Source: Planctomonas psychrotolerans
Lineage (GTDB): Bacteria > Actinomycetota > Actinomycetes > Actinomycetales > Microbacteriaceae
NCBI RefSeq assembly: GCF_008642235.1
Contig: NZ_SJEV01000001.1
Coordinates: 2,560,400-2,624,399, forward strand
Direction: 5' to 3'
DNA length: 64,000 nt
The notes beneath the pieces are model-generated. The model searched no databases. It saw nothing but the letters and a program-made list of their open reading frames with translations, and had not been told where the DNA came from. Positions within the stretch are counted from its first letter, which is position 1, and every line of letters starts with the position of its first letter. The translations under genes and the position numbers were made by a program. Shown piece by piece: positions 28,632-38,121 of the stretch.

Positions 28632-29632
28632 CCGATGTACTCGACAGGACAGGCGACCCCATGACCATGACCGCGGAGCAGGCACGACGCTTCGAGGAGA
28701 CCTTCGGCCGCCTCGTCGCCAACGTGGAACAGGTGCTGCTCGGCAAGAACCAGGTCATCCGGTTGTCGTTCACCGCACTGCTCAGCGAGGGACACCTCCT
28801 GCTGGAGGACTACCCGGGCACGGGGAAGACGTCTCTCGCCCGCGCCATTGCGCAGACCGTGCGCGGCGTCAGCAACCGCGTGCAGTTCACCCCCGACCTG
28901 CTCCCCGGTGACATCACCGGCGTGAGCGTGTACGACCAGCGCACCGGGCGGTTCGAGTTCCACCGCGGACCGATCTTCGCGAACATCGTGCTCGCCGACG
29001 AGATCAACCGGGCGAGCCCGAAGACGCAGTCGGCGCTGCTCGAAGTGATGGAGGAGGGGCACGTCACCGTCGACGGCAATTCCCATCCGGTGGGGACACC
29101 GTTCATGGTCATCGCCACGCAGAACCCCATCGAACAGGCCGGCACCTACCGGCTTCCGGAGGCGCAGCTCGACCGGTTCCTCATGAAGGCCTCGATCGGC
29201 TACCCCGACCACCTGTCGACCATGCGCATCCTGGAGGGGTCGGGAGCGAAGGCGCACGAGACGACGGTGCCGTCGATCATCTCCGCGGAGACCGTGACCG
29301 AGATGGCCGCGGACGCACGAACGGTGCACGTCGATCCGTCGGTGTACGACTACGTGTCCCGGCTCGTCGACGCCACCCGATCGGCGACCGAGGTGCGTCT
29401 TGGCGCGTCGGTGCGCGGAGCGCTCGCTCTCGTGCGCGCGGCGAAGACCCTCGCGGCGGCGAACGGTCGTCACTACGTGATTCCGGATGACGTCAAGGCC
29501 CTCTCCGAACCCGTGCTCACGCACCGTCTCGTGCTCGACCCCGAGGCGGAATTCGACGGCGTCACTCCGTCGAGTGTGATGGCTCAGGTGCTCATCGAGA
29601 CGGCCCCGCCGAGTGATCGGCACGCCGTGTGA
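28628..29632 (+). CDS. MoxR-family AAA+ ATPase
   Basis: 334 residues. MoxR ATPases act as chaperones for maturation of multiprotein or cell-surface assemblies, usually encoded with DUF58/VWA proteins. Walker A is LLLEDYPGTGKTSLARA (around 63-70), Walker B VLADEINRASPKTQSALLE (from about 121), and sensor 1 is in MVIATQNPIEQAGTY. The lid region with FDGVTPSSVMAQVL closes the protein. The ATG overlaps the surface-protein stop and the TGA overlaps the DUF58 GTG, so it is translationally coupled on both sides. It was presumably recruited to handle the giant protein or the DUF58/transglutaminase-like pair. Confidence 0.94.
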   Translation: MTDVLDRTGDPMTMTAEQARRFEETFGRLVANVEQVLLGKNQVIRLSFTALLSEGHLLLEDYPGTGKTSLARAIAQTVRGVSNRVQFTPDLLPGDITGVSVYDQRTGRFEFHRGPIFANIVLADEINRASPKTQSALLEVMEEGHVTVDGNSHPVGTPFMVIATQNPIEQAGTYRLPEAQLDRFLMKASIGYPDHLSTMRILEGSGAKAHETTVPSIISAETVTEMAADARTVHVDPSVYDYVSRLVDATRSATEVRLGASVRGALALVRAAKTLAAANGRHYVIPDDVKALSEPVLTHRLVLDPEAEFDGVTPSSVMAQVLIETAPPSDRHAV

Positions 29633-31086
29633 CCTCCACCCGACCCGGGGGACGCTTCCTCTCCGAGCGGCGGACGGGGGCTCACGTCGATACGTCGTCG
29701 CACACCGCGCACACGCTGAGCCGCGGCAGGACCCGCACCTCGGCACCCGCCCACAGTGCCACCGGCACGCAGGGACTCATCAACGCGCGCACGCGCATCG
29801 TCGGCACACGCACGGACCCGCTCGCCGATGCCCTCGTCGCCCTCGTGCGCCTGGCCACCGCGTTCGGCGCGGGCGCGGTGCGGATGGCGACCGCGGTGGC
29901 CGGTGTCGTCACCCCGCTCGGCTGGTCGATCGTCGGGCTGGTCGTCGTCGGCTTCACCGTGGGTTACGGGCTCGGCTGGCTGGAGCTGGTGGCCGTGGCC
30001 TGGGTCGGAGTGGTGCTGGTCGTGGCGGCTGTGCTCTCGCTTCTCGCCCGCAACTCGTTCGAGATCGGCGTGTTCCTGCCGAGCACGCGCGTGGTCGTGG
30101 GCGAGCGTGCACCGGCGCAACTCACCGTGCACAATCCGACCGCCCGCCGCCTCGTCGGCGTGACGGTGGAGGTTCCGGTGGGTGGAGGTCTGGCCGAGTT
30201 CGCGGTCCCGTCGCTTCGGCCCGGGAGCTCGTTCGAGGACGTCTTCGTGGTGCCGACGACGCGGCGCGGCGTCATCCGGATCGGACCGGTGCGAACGGTG
30301 CGCGGTGACCCCGTCGGTCTGCTCCGCCGGGAGATCACCGGGGGCGACCCGATCGACCTCTACGTGCATCCGCGCACCATCCCGGTACCCAGTACCTCGA
30401 CCGGCTTCGTGCGCGACCTCGAGGGCAATCCGACGCGCGATCTCGCGAACAGCGACGTGTCGTTCCATGCCCTGCGCGAGTACCTGCCCGGTGATGAGCG
30501 ACGACACATCCACTGGCGCAGCACCGCCAAGACCGGGGTGCACATGGTGCGCCAGTTCGAGGAGACGCGACGCAGCCACCTGATGATCGCGTTGAGCCTC
30601 GCGTCGAGCGACTACTCGACCGAGGAGGAGTTCGAGCTCGCGGTGAGCGTGGCCGCGTCGCTCGGCGTGCGGGCCATCCGGGACGCCCGGAACGTGTCCG
30701 TGGTCGCCAGTGAGCGCACCCCGGAGTTCGCGAAGCGCAAGGTGTACGCGCTCAAGCGGCTGAGCGTGACCAGCCGCCCTCGGCTCCTCGACGACCTCAG
30801 CACCGTGCACCACGCCGCCACCGCTCTGCCCATTCCCGACCTCGCGCGGGTCGCGGCGGACTCCGTGGCCGGCATCTCCGTGGCCTTCGTCGTCTGCGGC
30901 ACGGGTGCCACCAAGTCCGAGCTCCGCGCCGCGTCGACGAAGTTCCCCGCGGGTGTCGAAGTCGTCGCGGTCGTGTGCGACCCCGGGATGACCCCGGCCC
31001 TCCGACGCGTGTCCGAGCTCAGCGTGCTCACCATCGGCTACCTCGAGGACCTGACCCGGTCGCTGTCCCGATCGGCCGCCGCGTGA
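29629..31086 (+). CDS. DUF58 membrane protein
   Basis: 485 residues. A Ser/Thr/Arg-rich N-terminus of about 65 residues precedes two close transmembrane segments (roughly 95-140). A beta-rich region then carries the diagnostic DUF58 motif YLPGDERRHIHWRSTAKTG near residues 285-305. The remainder resembles a von Willebrand-like fold, as in other DUF58 proteins that partner MoxR ATPases. The GTG start overlaps the moxR stop, and its TGA overlaps the GTG of the transglutaminase-like gene. Confidence 0.92.
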   Translation: MTSTRPGGRFLSERRTGAHVDTSSHTAHTLSRGRTRTSAPAHSATGTQGLINARTRIVGTRTDPLADALVALVRLATAFGAGAVRMATAVAGVVTPLGWSIVGLVVVGFTVGYGLGWLELVAVAWVGVVLVVAAVLSLLARNSFEIGVFLPSTRVVVGERAPAQLTVHNPTARRLVGVTVEVPVGGGLAEFAVPSLRPGSSFEDVFVVPTTRRGVIRIGPVRTVRGDPVGLLRREITGGDPIDLYVHPRTIPVPSTSTGFVRDLEGNPTRDLANSDVSFHALREYLPGDERRHIHWRSTAKTGVHMVRQFEETRRSHLMIALSLASSDYSTEEEFELAVSVAASLGVRAIRDARNVSVVASERTPEFAKRKVYALKRLSVTSRPRLLDDLSTVHHAATALPIPDLARVAADSVAGISVAFVVCGTGATKSELRAASTKFPAGVEVVAVVCDPGMTPALRRVSELSVLTIGYLEDLTRSLSRSAAA

Positions 31087-33527
31087 ACACCTCCGGCGTT
31101 CGGTCACCGCTCTTCTTCGTGATCAACACGGCGGCGTTCCTCCTCGTCAGCGCGCTCGCGGCGGCCGCGCTCTGGCCCATCTACGCCAGCCGCGACATCC
31201 TGCTGCTCATCATCGGCGCACTCTGCGCCGGTGCACTCGTCGCGGTTCTCGGCGCCCTCTACCGCTGGTCGAGTGCCACCGTGCTGTTCGCGACCGTGGC
31301 GGTGTTCCTCGCCCTTGGAACGCCGCTCGCCCTTCCGGGCCAAGCGATGTTCGGGGTGCTGCCCACGGCGGAGAGCCTGCTCGACCTGCTTCGCGGTGCC
31401 GGACTCGGCTGGAAGCAGCTGCTGACCATCACGCTGCCGGTGGGCGGGTACCAGCAGTTGCTGGTGCCGGCGTTCATCCTCGTCCTGCTGTCGACGGTGA
31501 TCGGACTGTCGCTGACGCTGCGTGCACGCTACGGCGAACTCGGCGTCCTCGCGCCGACCGTGCTGTTCATCGCCGCGATAGCGTTCGGCCCCGACGTCGC
31601 CGCGTTCCCGGTCGAGCTCGCGCTCGCGTTCCTCGTGGTTTCGCTGCTGTGGTTCGTCTGGCTGCGCTGGTACCGGCGCACCCGTGCCATCCGCACGCTC
31701 ACCGTGCAGAACGGGGCACCGGTCGAGTCGGTGACGGAGCAGCGATTCGGGGGCGCCCGCACTCTGCTCGGTGCCGTGGCCACGATCGCGGTCGCGCTCA
31801 TGGTCTCGGCGGCCGCCGTCGTCGTCGTGCCGCCGACCGGCACTCGCGACGTGTTGCGCACGGTGGTCGAGCAGCCGTTCGACCCCCGGGTTCACGCGAG
31901 CCCGCTCGCCGGGTTCCGGTACTACCTGCAGCAGGGCCGGGACACCCAGACGCAGTTGACCGTCACCGATCTGCCTCGCGAGGCCGGCCTGCGGATTGCG
32001 ACCCTCGACTCCTACGACGGCGTGGTCTACAGCGTGGGCGGGGAAACCGGCTCAGGCGCATCGGGCACCTTCACCCGGGTGCCCTACGAACTGGACCAGT
32101 CCGGGGTGGACGGGGATCGGGTCATCGTCGAGGTGACGGTCGACTCCTACAGCGGCGTGTGGTTGCCCATCCTGGGCAAGCTCGAGTCGGTCGAGTTCGG
32201 TGGGCCGAACGCCGAGGCCCTCGAGGACTCGTTCTTCTACAACGACGTCACCGGCACCGCGGTGGTGACTACCGGCCTCCGCGCGGGCGACTCGTATCGG
32301 CTCACCACCGTCGTGCCCCGGGAGCGGAGCGAGGATGCGCTCGAGTCGGCTCGTCCCGGCACCGCGGTCGTGCCCGACATCGGGGCTCTGCCCGATGAGC
32401 TCGTGCCCTCGCTCCAGCGGTACATCGCCGGGGTGAACCGGCCCGGGGAGCGCCTGCTGGCCATGCTGGACGGCCTCCGCGCGGACGGCTACGTCAGCCA
32501 CGGCGTATCTCCCGATGAGCCGTTCAGCCGGTCGGGCCACAGTGCGGACCGGATCAGCCAGCTGCTGACGGAGCGGCCGATGATCGGTGACGCCGAGCAG
32601 TACGCGGTGACCGCCGCGCTGATGGCCACGGAGCTGGGGTTCCCCGCCCGCGTGGTGTTCGGACTCCGTCCCGATGCGGACGATCGCGAGAGCGCGCCGG
32701 CGGACGGGATGCCGCTCACGGGCTCGGACGTCACCGCCTGGATCGAGGTCGACACACTGGACGGCTGGGTGAGCCTCGATCCGAATCCGGAAGTCCGGGA
32801 CATCCCGGAGGCCGAACCGGACGAACCCACCGTCGTCTCCCGCCCGCAGTCGATCCTGCCGCCGCCGGAGGACGACCGAATCGACCTCGACGACCAGCTG
32901 CCGCCGGAGACCTCCGAGGAGGAGCAGGAGGAGGCCAATCCCTTCCTCGCGCTGGTGTTCGGGATCCTCCGGGTGACCGGGTGGGTGCTCCTCGCCCTCG
33001 CGGTGCTGACCTCGCCGTTCCTCGCGATCCTCGCCGCCAAGCTGCGCCGACGCCGCAGGCGCCGACGGGACGGTACGCCTCTCGACCGCATCCAGGGGGG
33101 ATGGCAGGAGTTCGCCGACACCGCGATCGACCACGGCTACGAGATTCCGCGGTCGTCGACCCGCATCGAGGTCGCCGAAACCGTGGGGGGAACCGCCCCG
33201 CTCGCCCTGGCCCGGGCGGCCGACCGCGCGGCCTTCGGACCGGCCGTGCCCGACGAGCGCTCGGCGGAACAGGTGTGGCGAGTGGTCGGTGAACTGCGCG
33301 CAGCGCTTTCGCGAGGTCGCTCGCGACGGGAGCGCATCGGTGCGCTGATGTCGATGCGGTCGCTTCGACGCCACGGATCGCGACTCCCGCAGCGGCCGGA
33401 CACCGTCCCGGGAACCGACGCGAGGACCAGGGCCGGTGATGCGGGCGCCAGCGCGGGGAGCAGCGCAGAGAATCCAGCCGGTTATGCGCCGAGCGCCCGA
33501 CCGGCGAGGCGGAACTCGCCCTCCTGA
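31083..33527 (+). CDS. TgpA-like membrane protein with degenerate transglutaminase domain
   Basis: 814 residues. Six or seven transmembrane helices lie within about residues 8-250, an extracytoplasmic transglutaminase-like domain is near 480-580, and a last helix follows around 620-650 before a basic tail. The core motif aligns well (IGDAEQYAVTAALMATELG then FPARVVFG), but the catalytic Cys is replaced by Ala504 (GCC at 32592-32594) and the catalytic His by Thr551 (in VTAWIEVD); only Asp566 in SLDPNP remains. It is therefore probably a non-catalytic scaffold. Start GTG 31083 overlaps the DUF58 stop; the longer upstream frame is a shadow. Confidence 0.9.
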   Translation: MNTSGVRSPLFFVINTAAFLLVSALAAAALWPIYASRDILLLIIGALCAGALVAVLGALYRWSSATVLFATVAVFLALGTPLALPGQAMFGVLPTAESLLDLLRGAGLGWKQLLTITLPVGGYQQLLVPAFILVLLSTVIGLSLTLRARYGELGVLAPTVLFIAAIAFGPDVAAFPVELALAFLVVSLLWFVWLRWYRRTRAIRTLTVQNGAPVESVTEQRFGGARTLLGAVATIAVALMVSAAAVVVVPPTGTRDVLRTVVEQPFDPRVHASPLAGFRYYLQQGRDTQTQLTVTDLPREAGLRIATLDSYDGVVYSVGGETGSGASGTFTRVPYELDQSGVDGDRVIVEVTVDSYSGVWLPILGKLESVEFGGPNAEALEDSFFYNDVTGTAVVTTGLRAGDSYRLTTVVPRERSEDALESARPGTAVVPDIGALPDELVPSLQRYIAGVNRPGERLLAMLDGLRADGYVSHGVSPDEPFSRSGHSADRISQLLTERPMIGDAEQYAVTAALMATELGFPARVVFGLRPDADDRESAPADGMPLTGSDVTAWIEVDTLDGWVSLDPNPEVRDIPEAEPDEPTVVSRPQSILPPPEDDRIDLDDQLPPETSEEEQEEANPFLALVFGILRVTGWVLLALAVLTSPFLAILAAKLRRRRRRRRDGTPLDRIQGGWQEFADTAIDHGYEIPRSSTRIEVAETVGGTAPLALARAADRAAFGPAVPDERSAEQVWRVVGELRAALSRGRSRRERIGALMSMRSLRRHGSRLPQRPDTVPGTDARTRAGDAGASAGSSAENPAGYAPSARPARRNSPS

Positions 33528-33641
33528 GGCGCCGACCGCCACCACCGTCTCCTCCCCGTTTCCCCGACCGTGCTTCCCCGTGTCCTCCACAGATCGCGAC
33601 GCGCCCGGCCGCTGACCCGCAGGGACTGCTGACATGGCGGG

Positions 33642-36600
33642 ATGAGACTGAGCCTGCCGCCGCCACCCGAGACGTCGCCGCCCGCGCCCTTTCCGGTACT
33701 CGGGGTGGTTGCGCCACTCATCGCCGCCGCCGTGCTGTTCGCCGTGACCCGTTCGCCCTACGCGTTGATCTTCGCGGCCCTCAGTCCGGTCATCCTCGTC
33801 GCCGGGATCCTCGACGCGCGGGTCTCGGCGCGACGGCGGAGGCGGCGTGCCCGGCGCATCGAGAAGGACGCGGTGGCACGCCTGCGCGACGAGGTGGCGG
33901 CCGTGCATGCCGTGGATCGGGCCAGTCGGCTCACGGCCACGCCGTCGACACGCGCGATCGTCTCCGGTGCGGCTCCCGACTCGCTGCTCTGGCGCGGATT
34001 CGGCACGCGCGAGCGACCGTTCGTGCTCGGGCTGGCCCCGGTTCCGAGCGGCGTGTCGATCGACGGCATCCCCGGCAGTGCCGACGCCCGGGCGCTCGTC
34101 GACGAGGCGGCGGTGCTCCGGCACGCCCCGGCGACCGTAGGGCGCATCCCCGATGTCGGCCTGTGCGGACCGCCGGTGCTGACGAGCTCGGTCGCCCGCG
34201 GACTGGTGCTGCAGATCGCGTTTCTCGTGCATCCGGCCGAGGCGAACTTCTGGCAGCGACCGTCGGGCGAGGACTGGAGGTGGGTGGAGCGACTCCCGCA
34301 CTGGGGAGGGCGGGTACGGTCACTCGCGACGGATTCGGCGACAGGGTCCGATCCGCCGACGGGAACGGATTCACCGACGGAGTTCGATCCGCTGACCGGA
34401 ACGGAGCCGCCGACGGGGTCCGATTCGCCGACGGGGACGCCGACCGCGCAGGTGCGCATCCGGGTGGGCGGGGAGGACATCGTGATCGCCATGGCCGAGT
34501 CGGCATCGGCTCTGCCTCGCGTCTGCGACACCGTGCTGCTGCTCGTCGGGGCGACGGAGGCGCGGCTCCTGTCCGGTAGTTGCACGGCCATCGCCGGATC
34601 TGTGATCCGACCCGACCTGGTGTCCCGTGCCACGGCCGAGGCGGTGGCCCGCCGGTTGGCCGATCGCGCCACGCGCATCGCGACGCGGAACGCGGAACTG
34701 CCCGACCGGGTGGAGCTGCAGGAACTCGTGTCGCTGGATGCGCTTCCTCCCGGTGCGGCCGCGTCCGGGTCGCTCGCGTCCGGCTCGCTCGCGTCCGGTG
34801 CAGCGAGGCGTCGCACCGCACACGGGCTGCTTCGGGCGGTGCTCGGTCGAACCTCCTCGGGGGTGTTCACCATCGATCTCGCGCGGGATGGTCCCCACGC
34901 GGTGATCGGCGGAACGACCGGAAGCGGAAAGAGCGAACTGCTGATCACCTGGGTGGTGAGTTCCGCCCGCACCACGACTCCCGCCTTCCTCACCTTCCTG
35001 CTCGTGGACTTCAAGGGCGGGGCGTCCTTCGACGCCCTCGCCCGACTGCCGCACTGCGTCGGGTTCCTCACCGACCTCGACTCGGGAGCGGTGCGGCGAG
35101 CCATCGAGAGCCTCCGGGCCGAGCTGCGGCACCGCGAGCGATGGCTGCGCGAGCGCGGCATCCGTTCCCTCTCCGACGCGGATGAGGAGGGGATTGGCGA
35201 GCCGCGAGTGAGCATCCTCGCCCGCCTCGTGATCGTGGTCGACGAGTTCGCCGCCATGCTCGCCGAGTTCCCGGAACTGCACGACGTCTTCGCCGACATC
35301 GCCTCCCGAGGGCGCTCGCTGGGCATCCACCTGATCCTCTGCACGCAACGGCCCGTCGGCGTCGTGCGCGATGCGGTGCTCGCCAACTGCGGACTCCGGC
35401 TCTCGTTGCGGGTGACCTCCCGGGCCGACAGCATGGCGGTGATCGGCAGCGACGCCGCGGCGTCCCTTCCGCAGAGCGCGCGGGGTCGCTGCCTGGTGAG
35501 CATCAGCGGAGCGGCGGTCGTCCCGGTCCAGATCGCCACCGTGGACGCGGAGCGGCTGGCGCGGTTCGTCGACTCGGTGCGGAAGAACGCGACGGGAGAA
35601 CCGCCGCGGCGACCGTGGCTCGATCCGCTGCCCGCGGTGCTGGCGCTGTCCGACCTGGAGGACCCGACCGTGCACCGCGGCGACCTCACCGGGGCCATGG
35701 TCTTCGGACTCACCGACGAGCCGGCGGAGCAACGACGGAGCTACGCCGCATGGCATCCTGAGCGCGACGGCTCCCTGCTCGTGCTCGGCACGCACCGGTC
35801 GGGCAAGACCTGTGTTCTCGCCACGCTCGCCGCCGTGGGTACCGGGCCATCGCCGTCCGCCCCGCGGTTCGTGCGGGTGCCGTCGGATCCGGTCGACACC
35901 TGGGACGCCGTCTCGGCCGCGTTCGAGGACCTGCGGGCCGGTGTCCGCCGCGCGCGGATCCTGGCTCTCGACGACGTCGACGCCCTCCTGGCCCGGTACG
36001 ACCCGGACTACGCGCAAGTGTTCCTCGACATGCTGTCCGCGTTGGCTCGGGAGGGCCCCGGTGCGGGCATCCGCCTGGTGCTCACCGCGCAGCGCTTGTC
36101 CGCCGGGCTGTCGGGTCTTGCTCCGCTGCTCGGTCGGACGTTGCTGCTCCGCATGCCGAACCGTCAGGAGCACGCGCTCGCGGGTGGTGACGTCTCGACC
36201 TTCGATTCCGACCTGGTCCCCGGTGGCGGGTGGTGGCGCGGCTTCCGGGTGCAGGTGGCGCTCTGCGGGGCGGCCCGCGCGACGCCTGCGACGTCCGGGC
36301 GGCACGCCGCCACGTCCGCACCTGTCGTCGCAGGTGACCGTGCCGTGCTGCGCTCCCGGGCCGCGACGGTCCGCGCTGACGAGGCGGGCCGCCTGACCGC
36401 GGACGACCGCGCCACCAGCACCGACCGGCGCCCGGATGATGCGTCCGAACCTTCGACCGATCCCGTCATGGTGTTCCGTGCGGGCGACTCCTACGCGATC
36501 GTCAGCACGCGGCCGGCCGCGGTGGTTCCGCTGCTGCGGGTCGCGGCGGCGAGCGCGACGTCGTCGGGTATCCGGCTCGACATCGCGTATCTGTCCGTCA

Positions 36601-36884
36601 TCCCGCCCACCGGTGTGCTGGCGCGTGCCGCTTCGCCGACCGGCGGGGGGATCATCGACGTCATTCTCGGTGATCCCGACGAGTGGCAGGCCGCATGGGG
36701 TGCGCTCGCGGCGGCGTCGCGTGCGCGACACGTGGTGTTCGACGCCTGCTCGGCGCGGGACTACCGGACGCTCACCCGTTCACCGACGTTGCCCCCGCCG
36801 CTCCGCTCGCACGGACGATCCGTGTGGTACCTACCGCCCACCGATCGTCCTGCCCGACCGGAGCGACGGCAATGGCCCCCGTAA
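33642..36884 (+). CDS. EccC/EssC-like FtsK/SpoIIIE membrane ATPase
   Basis: 1080 residues. Two transmembrane helices (about 18-58) are followed by a basic cytoplasmic stretch and a degenerate first ATPase-like region with LLWRGFGTRERPFVLGLAP, resembling the start of EccC. Two FtsK domains come next. Domain 1 has Walker A GGTTGSGKS (423-431), FLLVDFKGGASF and Walker B LVIVVDEFAAML. Domain 2 has Walker A GTHRSGKT (716-723) and LALDDVDALL. A Thr/Pro/Asp-rich insertion near 230-265 is expanded by short repeats. It is likely the motor of a type VII-like export system. It lies 114 bp after the transglutaminase-like gene and ends the cluster; no WXG100, EccB, EccD or mycosin gene is adjacent. Confidence 0.88.
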   Translation: MRLSLPPPPETSPPAPFPVLGVVAPLIAAAVLFAVTRSPYALIFAALSPVILVAGILDARVSARRRRRRARRIEKDAVARLRDEVAAVHAVDRASRLTATPSTRAIVSGAAPDSLLWRGFGTRERPFVLGLAPVPSGVSIDGIPGSADARALVDEAAVLRHAPATVGRIPDVGLCGPPVLTSSVARGLVLQIAFLVHPAEANFWQRPSGEDWRWVERLPHWGGRVRSLATDSATGSDPPTGTDSPTEFDPLTGTEPPTGSDSPTGTPTAQVRIRVGGEDIVIAMAESASALPRVCDTVLLLVGATEARLLSGSCTAIAGSVIRPDLVSRATAEAVARRLADRATRIATRNAELPDRVELQELVSLDALPPGAAASGSLASGSLASGAARRRTAHGLLRAVLGRTSSGVFTIDLARDGPHAVIGGTTGSGKSELLITWVVSSARTTTPAFLTFLLVDFKGGASFDALARLPHCVGFLTDLDSGAVRRAIESLRAELRHRERWLRERGIRSLSDADEEGIGEPRVSILARLVIVVDEFAAMLAEFPELHDVFADIASRGRSLGIHLILCTQRPVGVVRDAVLANCGLRLSLRVTSRADSMAVIGSDAAASLPQSARGRCLVSISGAAVVPVQIATVDAERLARFVDSVRKNATGEPPRRPWLDPLPAVLALSDLEDPTVHRGDLTGAMVFGLTDEPAEQRRSYAAWHPERDGSLLVLGTHRSGKTCVLATLAAVGTGPSPSAPRFVRVPSDPVDTWDAVSAAFEDLRAGVRRARILALDDVDALLARYDPDYAQVFLDMLSALAREGPGAGIRLVLTAQRLSAGLSGLAPLLGRTLLLRMPNRQEHALAGGDVSTFDSDLVPGGGWWRGFRVQVALCGAARATPATSGRHAATSAPVVAGDRAVLRSRAATVRADEAGRLTADDRATSTDRRPDDASEPSTDPVMVFRAGDSYAIVSTRPAAVVPLLRVAAASATSSGIRLDIAYLSVIPPTGVLARAASPTGGGIIDVILGDPDEWQAAWGALAAASRARHVVFDACSARDYRTLTRSPTLPPPLRSHGRSVWYLPPTDRPARPERRQWPP

Positions 36885-37002
36885 TGGCTGCCCGGTGCGC
36901 ACCCGCCCGGAGCACAGCCGCCCGGAACACAGCCGTAGGGGGGAGAGCCTGTGCAGCCGTCTGCGGAAGAGCCGTCGGTCGGAGAGCGTCAGGCGGAGTG
37001 CG

Positions 37003-38121
37003 TCAGGCGGAGAGTACGGATTCGAGCGGTCGGGCGGGACGTCCGTGGGCCGCGGCGACCGCATCGTTCACCACATCACCGGCGTAGGTGTTCAGTCCGA
37101 GCGCGAGCGCCGGGTCGGCCCGGAGCGCGTCGCGCCACCCCGAGCGGGCGAGGGCGCGCACGTAGGGAAGGGTGGCGTTGGTCAGGGCGTAGGTCGAGGT
37201 GTGCGGCACCGCGCCCGGCATGTTGGCCACGCAGTAGAACAGCGATCCGTGCACCGGGAAGGTGGGATCGGCGTGCGTGGTCGGGTGCGAGTCCTCGAAG
37301 CACCCGCCCTGGTCGACGGAGATGTCGACGAGCACGCTCCCCGGTCGCATCCGCGACACGAGATCGTTGCTCACGAGCGTCGGTGCCTTCGCGCCGGCCA
37401 CCAGCACCGATCCGATCACCAGGTCGGCGGAGCGGAGCGAGTTCTCGATCTCGAAGCCGTTGGACGCGACGGTCGTGATCCGCCCGGAGTACAGGGCGTC
37501 GATCTCCCGCAGACGGGCGAGGTTGGTGTCGAGCACGGTCACGTGTGCGCCGAGGCCCATGGCGATGTACGCCGCGTTCGTGCCGGCGACGCCACCGCCC
37601 AGCACGGTGACCCGCCCCGGGTGGGTGCCGGGCACACCGGGCAGCAGCAGACCGGGTCCGCCGTGCGGTGTCATCATCGTGTTCGCTCCTACGATCGGGG
37701 CGAGGCGGCCCGCCACCTCGCTCATCGGTGCGAGGAGCGGGAGTGTGGAGTTCGGCAGTTGCACCGTCTCGTAGGCCACGGCGGTGACGCGGGAGGCCAG
37801 GAGGGCCTCCGTGAGGTCGCGCTCGGCGGCGAGGTGCAGGTAGGCGAAGACCGTGAGGTCCTCGCGGAAGTGCCGGTATTCGCTTTCGATCGGCTCCTTC
37901 ACCTTCAGCACGAGTTCGGCGTCCGACCACACGGCATCCGCATCGTCGGCCAGCGTGGCCCCCGCAGACGCGAAGGCCTCGTCGGAAATCGCCGACCCCG
38001 TACCCGCACCGGCCTGCACCACGACGGAATGCCCGTGCGACACGAGGTCGTGCACCCCTGACGGCGTCACGGCCACGCGGTACTCGTTGTTCTTCCGCTC
38101 GGTGGGTACGCCGATCCTCAC
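37003..38121 (-). CDS. ald: Alanine dehydrogenase
   Basis: NAD-dependent enzyme interconverting L-alanine and pyruvate plus ammonia. It has 372 residues starting [20 protein letters not shown]. The substrate-binding Lys is in [10 protein letters not shown], the catalytic His in [12 protein letters not shown], and the nucleotide-binding loop is [14 protein letters not shown]. The GTG start overlaps the stop of the small membrane protein gene (GTGA). It is the last gene of the gabT operon. Convergent with the FtsK-like gene; two 13-bp direct repeats overlap its last codons. Confidence 0.95.
   Translation of the reverse strand: MRIGVPTERKNNEYRVAVTPSGVHDLVSHGHSVVVQAGAGTGSAISDEAFASAGATLADDADAVWSDAELVLKVKEPIESEYRHFREDLTVFAYLHLAAERDLTEALLASRVTAVAYETVQLPNSTLPLLAPMSEVAGRLAPIVGANTMMTPHGGPGLLLPGVPGTHPGRVTVLGGGVAGTNAAYIAMGLGAHVTVLDTNLARLREIDALYSGRITTVASNGFEIENSLRSADLVIGSVLVAGAKAPTLVSNDLVSRMRPGSVLVDISVDQGGCFEDSHPTTHADPTFPVHGSLFYCVANMPGAVPHTSTYALTNATLPYVRALARSGWRDALRADPALALGLNTYAGDVVNDAVAAAHGRPARPLESVLSA

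Noticed and set aside
19257-36884. Genomic island or recent horizontal transfer of the kinase/surface cluster
   Set aside because: GC content and codon use look like the surrounding genes by eye; no integrase, tRNA, direct-repeat boundary or IS is present.
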